Assembly: GCF_037975245.1 (NCBI RefSeq)
Contig: NC_092573.1
Location: 12,501-76,500 of the forward strand
Origin: Apostichopus japonicus
Taxonomy: Eukaryota; Echinodermata; Holothuroidea; Aspidochirotida; Stichopodidae
Direction of reading: 5' to 3'
DNA: 64,000 bases
The position numbers were made by a program, and so were the translations under genes. Shown here piece by piece: positions 23,481 through 34,096 of this stretch; within the stretch, counting starts at the first letter, position 1; every line of letters starts with the position of its first letter. Below the pieces are notes generated by a model. It saw nothing but the letters and a program-made list of their open reading frames with translations. It was not told the DNA's origin and made no database searches.

Positions 23481-24420
23481 CACTTTGTCATGCACGTAGC
23501 TAATAGGGTGGGGGGCGGCGAAGGGGGAGCCGCACCCCTGGGAAGTGCCATTTCCAGCGATCTGGGAGGCATTTTCAGCCAAAATTTTCTTAGGCACTTC
23601 GCGCCAACCTATGGTGGCGCTATGCTTAGATTTTGAGTTTCGGCCCCTCCTCGGTAAATTCCTGGCTAAGCGCCTGCACTCTGTCCTAAAAAATGTGTGT
23701 GCTCTGATGTACACGCACAGAGTATTGCTAAAAAGATATCAAAACCAACCTTTGCCCCCCCCCCCCCCCCATAACTTGAGAACCAGGTGTCCGATCGAAG
23801 CGCAAAATGCATTCAATAGAGTTCACATAGTTCTATCATATATCAAAATATTGACACAATTGTTTTCTTTGCCCCTTATATTTTAAGATAAGCATGTTTT
23901 CCCAAGATTTGGCCCTTGACCTTTTGACCCCATGGCCAGATGTAGTTTGACATTCTTTTTCACACAAGCAACATGACAAGTCTATACGACCATCCTAACT
24001 GTACTATTAACAAAACAAAACTTTGACCTCTGATAACTTCACACACGAAGGTCGCACAAGGGTAAACCCATGGAAAATTTTGATCGGTAGACCATTTGAG
24101 ATCTGAATATGGCAACAAAAATTCAAATACCCCAAGAAACTAGCAAAGGTCAAAGTGAGGTCAAATGTCACCCAGATGCGGGTCGACTATTGGATCCCAT
24201 ATTCACTACATTTCGTTTTCAAGTTATTTAAAAAACACCTAGTTTTTGACCCCTAATTGACCTTGAATCACATAACCGTTATGTTTAGAAATAATCCCTT
24301 TACCCATTCACAACTAGTCCCAATATATCAAGCATGCCAGACCTTATCAATTGGAGTTATTGCTTTGTTTATAAATTTGGTTTTTGAGCCCTAACTGACC
24401 TTTGGTGACCTTTACAGGCA
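23140..24420. repeat. degenerate dispersed/tandem repeat ('gacctttggtgacc')
   Basis: At least three imperfect copies of a unit carrying 'cataac.gttat.t', 'cattcacaact.gt.c.aatatatca', 'ggagttattgct' and 'tgacctttggtgac' lie at about 23150-23280, 23285-23400 and 24235-24420. They are interrupted by a transposon (23489-23676). No coding role is visible. Confidence 0.55.
23489..23676. mobile_element. 188-bp hAT-type MITE built around the core module
   Basis: Runs from CATGCACGTAGC to GGCTAAGCGCCTG with a near-perfect 8-bp duplication, CACTTTGT (23481-23488) and CACTCTGT (23677-23684). The interior is little more than one copy of the ~100-bp core module found elsewhere in larger elements. Confidence 0.75.
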
Positions 24421-26960
24421 CCAAAACCAATAGGGCACACCTACTCACTGTGGCGAATCTATACACTAAGTTTGAGTCAAGTTCAACTTTTCCTTGTTGA
24501 GTTGCAGTGTACCCAAGCAAATGTCCCAAACACACACACGCCAAGTTGACTACATAGGTTCCTTTTGCTAAAGCAAGGAACCGAAAAGGTATCATGATTA
24601 ACTATTGTGTAAAGATGCATTTACGGAGCAAATGATTATTATTATTATGATGCAGAAATAATGCGTTTCATAGGCCTTTGTCATTTGTTACACATATTTC
24701 TAAACCCTGACCAATCATACCAAAAATGATCGATTGAACTTGCAGAGCCTTATTCATCTCTACACCCACCCCACACACACGCCCCTCCCCCTAACACATA
24801 CACACACATTTTCAAATCTAACGAATATTCCGTGTTTTACCTCATTTGCATAATCAGCATCCCTCAGTTCTTCCCAACGTTTCAACATCTGTAATTAAAG
24901 CATATAAAAGTTGTTAAGGTAAATGATATTCAATCGGGTGCGATGCCAGATCATTATCAATGCAGAAGGGGTGTGGGGGTTGCAATGTTTTGCCAACTAT
25001 AGATGAACATACCGGTAGGATGTGTTGATAAACGAAGCGCGAGTCCAACGGATTTGGGACCCAGTGGGCAGGTGTCCGCTGAAGCCTAAAGGTCCCCTAG
25101 TTGGGGTCAATGCTCACATAAATGCTGAGGTTTATGTTATTTCTGTGCTAACATGGGGCTAAACTTCGACCTGTACTATACGTTGCATATAAGTTTTAAA
25201 TGAAATAGGGAATTGTCTACATAAACATTCCAATCTCCTCCCCTCTCTGCACCGCGCCCCCTTTCTTTTGTTTTTCTCATTCTCCCTCCTTCTCTTCAGT
25301 GGCGTACTTAGTATAGTTGTAGCCCCGGGTGGATCCTTCCTTTATCACCTTGTGCAGGGGATGCTGCCTCGACGTAGGGGTATAAGTGGAGAAATTGTTG
25401 TGATATAAGGTGGTTTAGATGCAAAATTGGTGCTTTGGCAAAGCGTTGAACTGCTTATATTATGTTTAGGATTTCTCATTCTTCAGTTAATGTCTCTTAA
25501 TTTTTCCTTTTGTTTGATCAAAATATTTTAACTAGTAGATATATTAACAAAAATAGGAACAATTTCCTCCTTTCGTTTATAGCTATAGCCACTATAAGCA
25601 TCCCGCATGAATGATTAGTTAATTTTTGGGGAGTTTGTTTTATATATATATTTTTTTTGAGGGGGGGGCAGGGTCTGTTGCATGGCCTCTAGTGGCATGG
25701 CTTACTAGTACCCGGGCCGGGCCACCCCCGCTTATTATCTACTGCCTCTCTTTTCTCTCTTCTTTATTTATTCTCTCTTCTTTCTTCTCTTCTTTACTTC
25801 TCTCATTTTTTTCTATTTCCTTCATTTAGCTGACTGGTAACTGGACTGGGGGGGGGGGGGGGATGGAAACATCAGGACACCCCCTTCTAGCTACAGCCAT
25901 GTGTTCAATGGATATGGATATATTGATGAATATGAATGGGGTTCACACTAGCACACCCCCCCCCCCCCTAGTACAGCCATGTGTTCAATGGATATGTCTG
26001 TCATTTGGTTATTTACTGTAGCCTTGCCTTACCTTGCTTTACACATTTATCAACAGATCCATATGTGTAACATGAACATTTTAATATAGGCAGTTTTAAT
26101 ATGACGGAAAAAAATCATAATATAGCAGGTACAGCAGTCTGTTGTTATGACTTTCGTTCTATAATGTCTTTGGCTTGAAAGCGTTCTAGTTGTCTTTCTT
26201 TTAATGACGTCATGGTTATAGCTACCTCTTCTGTACTTTACGCTGGCACTGATCGCAACCATTTAATATTTAATTATCATTTTGTAATAACTTTGGTTTG
26301 ATATTTAAAGTAGAAGACGGGAAGGAAATAAGTCATGACAAATAGGAATTTACAATGGTTAACCATACTATGTTAGACTTTCTTGAATTTGATCTTGATG
26401 ATTTACTACAGGAAATACCTAGAAATATTATGAACTTCTAGTAAGATCATATATTCAAATAAAAAATTAGAACTGTATAACATACATTACTGAGATTATT
26501 AAAACTGTCTTTACAGTCCACTTTTATCTCGAATGCCAGGAACAGGGATTGTCAGTAATTTAAAGCGACATTAAGGCTCGGAATTTCACATTATGAATGT
26601 ACCTGATGTGTGAGCAAAAGGGAGCAAAAGGGAGGGCTGGGGAAGGGGCGGTAGGTATATGAAGGAAATCTCTACTAGTTGGAGCAGCATCTGTATTATT
26701 CCGGAAATTAACGCCGAGAAGTAAAATTCTTAAAGCAATAACATCACACTCACGAAGAGCAACAGGAATGTGTATCTGCACTCCGTCTAGACATTTTTTA
26801 ACGCTTTAGTGTTTAAAGAAAACTGATGGCAACAACTATAATGTATACTAAAAGATGGACTTAGGCGGAAACTCATTTCTTTTAAACTGTCTACGACAAT
26901 CAAACTAATGTTTGTACCTAAAGTAAACATTTAAACGCAATGATAACTCACACGCATTAC
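23690..26960. other. non-coding stretch
   Basis: No convincing gene. A hAT-like left end, CAGTGGCGTACTTAG, lies at about 25296, but I could not find its partner. Short C and G homopolymers occur at 25848-25862 and 25958-25969. Confidence 0.45.
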
Positions 26961-26964
26961 TTAC

Positions 26965-27062
26965 AGGAAAGAATGATTCAGGATCTTTGTACAGAAGCCA
27001 GCGACCAGACTGAAGATCCAGAAGATAATGGCGTTCACTGTTTTCGTAAGGAAACCAGACAA
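26965..27062 (-). CDS. candidate internal exon of an unrecognised gene
   Basis: On the - strand a pyrimidine-containing acceptor (ATTATACAG) opens a frame that reads VWFPYENSERHYLLDLQSG then RWLLYKDPESFFP, and it closes at a strong donor, CCT|GTAAGT. The residue mix looks like real protein rather than chance translation. I do not recognise the family and cannot find the neighbouring exons with confidence; other short - strand frames at 26560-26781 and 27389-27583 are doubtful. Confidence 0.3.
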
Positions 27063-27599
27063 CTGTATAATGGATAGAACAGAAGACTATAGGGAATATT
27101 GTAACTTGACCATGCATGGATAATTGAGACACAGGGAATTCATAGTTATCTTTTGTACCCTGATCCTTCCATCCCCTCAACCACCCCCTCACCCCGTCAC
27201 GGACTAGTGTTCGACAGATTATATGATAATCAGTTCTTACCGATTAGTTCCTGTGACAATCAGGCCGATGCCTATTACCGATTACCAATTAATTAATCAT
27301 TAACGTGGAACTGGCCTAATGTTTGAATTGGTGTTATGCATGATTACCAACTTCAAGGCCAATACAGTCAAAGATGTAAATGAACGACTTATCGTATCAC
27401 AGTAAAGATTAATGGAGCAAATAAAGAACACAGTAATACATACACAGGGCTCTGTACATTTATAACGAGGAGTCGCCACAACACAGTAAATGACAGTGCT
27501 GTACAGACTACAGAAGGTGGAAAATAGAAGCCATTGGCTACGGAAATGACAGGGACAGCTTTCACAACTGGTATCATAACCAATAGCCTATCAGTGTAG

Positions 27600-28559
27600 C
27601 AACTCCAACGAAAATAAAGTGCATTCTCTTACACAGGCTCTTACGTGGATAAACAGTTTGCTTACAGTTTTATTTTATCATGAAAAAATAAAACAATCCC
27701 GAACGTTTGTTTCAAGTTTTCAATTATTAACATATGCGAGGGAAGCCTTCCGATCGAACGTTGTTTCAAACGATGATACACAGTAAGTCAATGGCGCTTC
27801 TCCATTGACTTAGCTACATAAGGGAAAAATCACACACAGAAGTCCCATTGACTTTGTCGCGGGTGTCGCTAGAAATTAGACTTGCTTTAGTCGGTTGCAG
27901 TAAAGGAGTTCAGGTACTGCAAAGAGGTTATTTTAGCACGTATGGTAACTGCCGTCAGGGAAAAAAAAGTTGCTTCGGGTTTTTCGCAAAAATATGCGGA
28001 AGAATGTTTGCCTAATCACACAATACTGTAATGCAGTAGAACTACTGAGGACAGTCGCCAAACATTTTTAGGAGTATTTGGCGCCTTGGTTTCATCATTT
28101 TATCTCATTTGTAAAATCTTGATCGCATTTTCAAACTGAACAGTTATGAAAGCTCAACCTTTCTCTAGCCAGACTAGCCTAATGTACGTAGAACTCACAA
28201 TGAACGAATCCTAATGTTATCGTTTTCACTTTCCAGATTTCACCTACGGTGAAACGGCCAAAGTGGTTCCGAAGTATATTGCGTTTGTTTTATATTTAGT
28301 CAAGACAATAAGTCGTTCTTATCAATCGTTAAACATGGATAATAGGAGGTTTTGTAAGAAGCAGTAAGCGAAGTGAACAAAAAATCGTAGCCCCCTAAGC
28401 TTATTGCGGGTATAATGTATGATGTTAACTGCCAAAACTGGAAAGTACATTGAAGAGCATTAATACAATCACGCGTGAGGAACTTCCGATACCGTTTCCT
28501 TCCCGGCTTTCAATAGCGTTGCATCGAATGATATACATTCTTTCATAGACGTACGAGGC
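27600..28559. other. non-coding stretch
   Basis: No gene or delimited repeat recognised. Confidence 0.45.
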
Positions 28560-28658
28560 GGGGGGGGGGCAGGGGGGCAGACTGCCCCCCCCCAAATTTC
28601 CAGAGGACAAGAAATTCGGGCAAAAGTCCTGAAAAATTCGGGCAGCCTAAGAGGAGAA

Positions 28659-28709
<51 letters not shown>

Positions 28710-28712
28710 CAA

Positions 28713-28751
<39 letters not shown>

Positions 28752-28762
28752 CAAATATATAT

Positions 28763-28806
<44 letters not shown>

Positions 28807-28813
28807 GAAAATC

Positions 28814-28894
<81 letters not shown>

Positions 28895-29055
28895 TAGGTT
28901 GCCCGAATTTTTCAGGACTTTTGCCCGAATTTCTTGTCCTCTGGAATGCAGTAGCTGCTTGCCCGAATATTTTTAAAATTTTTGCCCGACAATTCCATGA
29001 TTTTCTTTATTGAGCATCATGATGCCCGAATATTTCCGTGTAACACCACCGTAAG
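28560..29055. repeat. GCCCGAA repeat family with TA core, copy 2 (palindromic)
   Basis: About 50 bases starting 'tccagaggacaagaaattcg' at 28597 reappear as an almost exact reverse complement at about 28896-28946, on the other side of a ~240-bp TA-rich tract with small insertions. The right part (gcccgaa motifs ending 'caccaccgtaag') equals that of copy 1 at 1591-1922. Here the repeat is cut off at GTAAG by the start of element E2. Confidence 0.75.
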
Positions 29056-29395
29056 CAGGTGCGTATCCAGGGGGGGGGCGTTGGGGGCGCGCGCCCCCCG
29101 GCTAAGAAAAAGAGGAGAGAAAAAAAAGAGAAGAAAAAAGGAAAAAAAGAGGGGAAAAAAGAGGAGGAGGAGAGGAAGGAAGGGAAAAGAAAAAGAAGAA
29201 AGAGAGAAAAAGGAGAAAAGGAGGGAGTAAAAGAAAAACGCGAAGACACCGGGAAGAGAAAGAGAAACAGTGACATCATTACAGCGCTGAAGGGTAGCCA
29301 ATGACGGATCAATGATTTCGTAAAAGTGTGACTCACCCTACCCCTTACACCGACAACTCCATTTTTTGACGTTTCCATTTTCCTCTCACTAATGA

Positions 29396-29426
<31 letters not shown>

Positions 29427-31196
29427 TATATATGGTCTATCATAACGCGTGTGTAGAATTGTGCTATGAAACCAACTGTGGCTGGTCTCGAACTCGACCG
29501 TGTCGTCGGGGAACATGACGCATTTTGGGATGGGGGCGACCGCCCGCCCCCCCCCCCCCATTCAGCATTTTTTTAAATGATATCGCTAAGTAATTTCAAA
29601 ATAGAAAGTGCTTAGATGCAACTTACAAGGCCTGGGAAGTGTCATTTCCAGCGATCTGGGAGGCATTTTCGGCCAAAATTTGCTTGTACGCTTCGCGCCA
29701 ACTTATGGTGGCGCTACGCTGAGATAATTTGCCTACAGGCTTCACCCCTCCCTTGGCAAATTCCTCGCTACGAGCGTGTTCGAATTTGTTACGCAAACAG
29801 CAGATATCACATCATATCAGTGAGCATGAAAATGGCGTTCCAGGATGAAAAGCCTCAAAACTGTCCGACCTGCCTGAAAAAATAACCAAAAATTTTCGCG
29901 CGCTTCGCACGCGTTCAACGTGTTAATGTCAATATCATATAAGCAAGCATCGGTTATTACATCGCATGCCATCATGTACCGTACGGTCCGTTAAAATTGC
30001 GCAGTATACCGCGGGATGCTAATGTAAACAACGGCATGTCTCATGTAGATGTATAAAAAACATGGAGGTCCAATTATGTCAAAACTCTCTTTTACATTAG
30101 TAATGGCGAATTAGGGGCTGCACCCCCACCGCGCAGTGGCGGAGCGTCCATACGGTCAGGGGGTGGATCCCCCCCCCCCCCCCCTGACGGACTCAAATGG
30201 ACTGCTGGCGCCCTTTTCAGCTCTTTACCACTTTTTACTTATTCTAGATTATTGACTTTTTTATTGCGCTCTCATCTACTTATTGACATTTGTCACATTT
30301 TGTTGGTGTAATTTGGCGATGACACCTTATTCTTCGTTTATCTGCAGGCCCGGAGAGGGTCATTTCCGGCGATCTAGGGAGTATCTTTACTCAAAAAATT
30401 TCTGTGCGCTACGCGCCAACCAGTGGTGGCGCTCCGCTTAGATAGTGTCGAAAGCGCCCCTACAGACCATTCTCCCCCTTCTGACCAATAGCCCTAGCTC
30501 CGCCACTGCCGCCGCGCCTCCTACGCCTATGTGTGTAGTGTACGGTTTTCGGAAATATCTGCTATTTTTTCATTTCCTTCAACCAAGTTTTATAATAGCC
30601 GTTATAAGAGGTTTTATTATTTGTACATGCACCAATAAATTAACTGTGTCTGAATTTTCGAAAATTTCTGACCAACATTCTGCATCACACTTCCCTCTAC
30701 TCGTGCAATTTTGACCGGTCTGTTAGGGGTTGAAGGAAGTTTTTCTATATTGGTTGTCCATAGATGACATTTTTTACAACATTATGGGTATGTTTTCAAG
30801 TGAGTTTATTCACGAGAAATGTGAATATTCAAATTCTAAACAAATACGGGGCTTAAAACCTTGAAAAGTGGGGTTGACGGGTTGTGGGCCGCGACGTAGA
30901 ATCACCTACAAAAGCAAAGACCCACAGGAGATGCGATCAGGTCGAACATGATGTGTGCCGGGTTGACAATCTTCATAAAGGTTATGGATGGGAAAAAACT
31001 ATTAGGAAATACTTGGTTCTCAGGCAAAAAGTGTACATCTGGTTGGTCATTTCAAGCCTGAGAAGTGCCGTTTCCGGTGATCTGGGGGGTATCAAAACAA
31101 GAAATTTTCTTGTACGCTGCGCGCCAACCGAAGGTGGCGCTCCGCTTAGATAGTAATTCGCGCCCCCCGGGTTTGAAAATCCTGGATACGCGCCTG
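29056..31196 (+). mobile_element. 2.2 kb non-autonomous transposon, copy E2
   Basis: Same ends and same internal order as 15779-17982 (E1), with few substitutions, so the two are recent relatives. The left flank GTAAG and right flank TTAGG do not match each other, but the right flank equals the left flank of E1 (TTAGG, 15774-15778). It contains core-module copies at about 29614-29722, 30343-30442 and 31055-31156. No transposase frame is present. Confidence 0.8.
30134..30508. mobile_element. hAT-type MITE nested in E2
   Basis: Sister of 16910-17295. Ends CAGTGGCGGAGC and GCTCCGCCACTG; flanks CCACCGCG (30126-30133) and CCGCCGCG (30509-30516), an 8-bp duplication with one mismatch. Confidence 0.88.
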
Positions 31197-31199
31197 TTA

Positions 31200-31880
31200 G
31201 GGATTAATTTTGAGCTTAATTTTGGGCTAGAGTCAATGTCAGCACCCTTATCGAGGTGCTTCAACGAAGAACCGAAGCGTAAAGCGCCCAATGTTGACAC
31301 TAGTAACAGTAGAAACCTTGTTGCTAAGCCTAACAATAACGTTAGCACTACTACTAGCAGTGACGACATGACTGACCAGGGACTAGGCCTAGCGATCTTT
31401 CAGACTCGCAATAAAACTGCGGTTACTACAAGAACACCTGTCGAACAATGGAGCTCGGAACCTCTTCAAAAACTGCTCATTCTCAGGCCCAGTAAACGTT
31501 TATTTGAACGGTTCATCTACCGACCAGGGATAGACGAGTTCTACTCAAAAGAACGTTAGCAACAAGCAACGTTGCTATCCTAACTGTGTTGTAGCGTTTA
31601 CGGACTTTCCAGAACACACACAACTCAGCATCTGTTTATTGCGCAATTTGACCTGGTAGGTCAAAAAAACGTTTTAAAATGTTATCTTTAGAAATTTGTT
31701 CATCTGTACTTATTTAATTTGCATTTGCCTCCATTTTTTAGTGTTTAAATTGATTAAGTTACAAAAGTTTAAGACCAAACGACACTACTTCATTCGTATT
31801 TTTTCACTCTTAATGTTCGTCGGAAGAAAATCGGTTCCCCTCGTATTTATCCCCTAAATCAAGGGTCTTTGATTTCTGGA

Positions 31881-31944
<64 letters not shown>

Positions 31945-32186
31945 AGAGAAAACCAGAGAAATAAGATATGACTCATAATTGACAAATAAGGAGTAAGTTT
32001 TAGAAAATATATTGGAATTTTCGGTCCCCCTGGGACCTTCGTCAGCAATACTTGGCAGTCGAATGAGAAGTACAAAATGTGACACAATGAAAGTATGACG
32101 CTAGATAAGTGTAAGTTGCAATGATGGAATTAAAACCAAATAAACCATGACATTAGATTAGATTAGATTAGCAGAGCTATATAGCC
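31200..32186. other. intergenic stretch upstream of the cysteine-repeat gene
   Basis: Positions 31230-31559 keep an open frame (Ser/Thr/Asn-rich, ending KER-stop) after the end of E2; it is unrecognised and could be an exon remnant. A TA microsatellite lies at 31885-31940. A short ATTAG tandem (32153-32171) lies just before the next ATG at 32187. No clear promoter motif. Confidence 0.4.
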
Positions 32187-34096
32187 ATGACTTCCGAGAA
32201 AGGTTTCTACTTTGTTCTCACGGTGGCTCTCTCTTTGATCCCGATGATTGCAGCGGGTCCAGATTGCCAAATTGAATGGGAAGTAGACTGGGACGTCCAA
32301 CCAGTCATCGGTAATCTAATGACTTTTGAAAATTCAGGCGAAATTGTTAACACCATCACTGTAACTGAAGTGTTGGAGGTGCTGGGTCTAGCATGGAACG
32401 CACCTTCGTGGCAAGTGATTGCTGGCTTGGTGTGTGTCCGATTTGGTCCCTTTCTAAACCATATGGCCGGTGATAGCAGCGTTAGAAGAGAATGCGACCA
32501 AATCACAGCATCACTCCGAAATGAAAGTAGTTCGAATATTATTAATGCATGTATCAATTCTTGGACAGAAACGGGTCTCGGGTCGATGACAAATGAACCA
32601 CTCGTTAACACTGAAAATAACGCTATTGACAACCAGGCGACAGTTGAGAAACTATCGTCGATTGCATTTGAGCTTCTTGAATGGCTAGGACCTTCCCCTT
32701 TCTCTTGGGATGTCTTCGGTGGCTGTTCAGCACTACGGCTTTTATTGAGTATGCAAATTGAGAGCATTATCAATCGAATCAAGACAATTGTAACCTATCC
32801 GTTAGCGCTGCTATTGAAGGGTTCGGAGATGACAATATTTGTGATAACGCAGGGCAAGGATCAGACAATTTGTTATTTATTACTATTATAGATGCCTTGT
32901 CTGATGTTAATGATATGCCCTTTTGTATGTTTCTCTCAAGGAACCCATCAAATGACGAATTTATTAACAGAGCAGCTAGTGTCATCAATAATATCCATTT
33001 AAAGCTGACAGACGAGACGATTTGCCAAAGACTATTAAACGCCCTCTCCAACCTTCTTGAAATGGACTCCAAGAACAACTTTTACATCGTCACTGGTGTA
33101 AACCTGGACTCATTGCCCTCCAATGAAACATTTTGCAGAAGCTTTCAACTGCGTTTGATCCTCGCTCTACATTTACTCCTCGCCCCTATTCTGTACCAAC
33201 AGGCCAAAGTTTCGACACATGGGATTTCATATCCGTCCCTAGTGAAATTCTCCCGGGGTTCTATGTTCAAGATGCTGCGAATATTTTGGGTGCTTTTCTC
33301 CGCTCTGGTAAGCTTGTTAATGGGTTGGCTTTGATGTGTTCGGTATTTGAATCTTTCCTTGTCGACACTTTTCCCGATTACGCAGGGGATGTGACCGATG
33401 CATGTGTAGCTCTGCAACAGATGGACTTGGCAAAAATTGAGGACAATTGTCTAAAAATTACGGTTCCGCTCCAGTATGGAGATCTTCCAATCTCTTTGAG
33501 GATTCCAACCGCTATTTACATGATCGTAACTGGAGTTGAAGTGACAAGGGTGCTTTTTGATTTGGACAATATTTCTGCCATGGAAGTATGTGAGTCTGTG
33601 AATGAATTTTACAATTCTGACAACAATCTTCAATCTGTGGTTCGCTTATCTGTGGATACGTACCTTGCTGAAATCTTACCTATCGCTCACAACATTTGCG
33701 AAGATTATGATTCAATCTATTTTGCTAAATGCTGGAGGAGATAACGTTGTAATTACTGAACGCGTCATACGGCAGTTCATTTTGGCTCACCTTGGATTTT
33801 CCAGCATGCCACAGCTTTGTGACGTAATAGCCAACGGTACTGACATGTCATCTGGGCGAGCCGAAATCTTGTGAACCTCTTTCAATCAGAGTTGCTGAAT
33901 TTCATTGAAGATTTTCACAGATGTACTGTTTCTGCCGATTCGTTTCTGCGTGCTTTCGAACTGATCAAGGACGGGGGTGTCGACGGGAGAACATTTCTAT
34001 TTCAGTATACCGGATACATGACTACGGAGGCCGCCTGTAGAGATCTAAATCGACTTTTCCGAGCAATGATTTTTTCTGATGACTCTGGTGACTCTG
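32187..34096 (+). CDS. secreted cysteine-repeat protein, reading frame broken by four shifts
   Basis: The ATG opens a signal peptide (MTSEKGFYFVLTVALSLIPM, then IAAG) followed by about 600 residues in one long exon. Coding sense passes through successive frames (shifts near 32755, 33150, 33725 and 33868) without any stop inside the segment in use. This fits single-base assembly errors or a very young pseudogene better than chance. The protein consists of degenerate repeats of perhaps 100-150 residues, each with a helix-like stretch and paired cysteines (for example GLVCVRFGPFL...RRECDQI, LALMCSVFESFL...TDAC, MEVCESV...HNICEDY, MPQLCDVI...FHRCTV). Several N-glycosylation sequons are present. 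The exon ends at DSGDSG followed by a good donor (GTGAGT), so downstream exons are expected but were not found. Family not recognised; extracellular location is inferred from the signal peptide. Confidence 0.6.

Noticed and set aside
25296..25860. Possible hAT element starting CAGTGGCGTACTTAG
   Set aside because: No matching inverted right end or target duplication could be found nearby.
29007..29378. Lys/Glu-rich (+) and Phe/Ser-rich (-) frames
   Set aside because: They come from the purine tract inside element E2 and recur in E1 at 15734-16093.
31065..31559. 164-residue frame running from the end of E2 into unique sequence
   Set aside because: The first third is transposon end sequence. 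The rest is low-complexity Ser/Thr/Asn without a known domain, so it is mentioned only as an intergenic curiosity.
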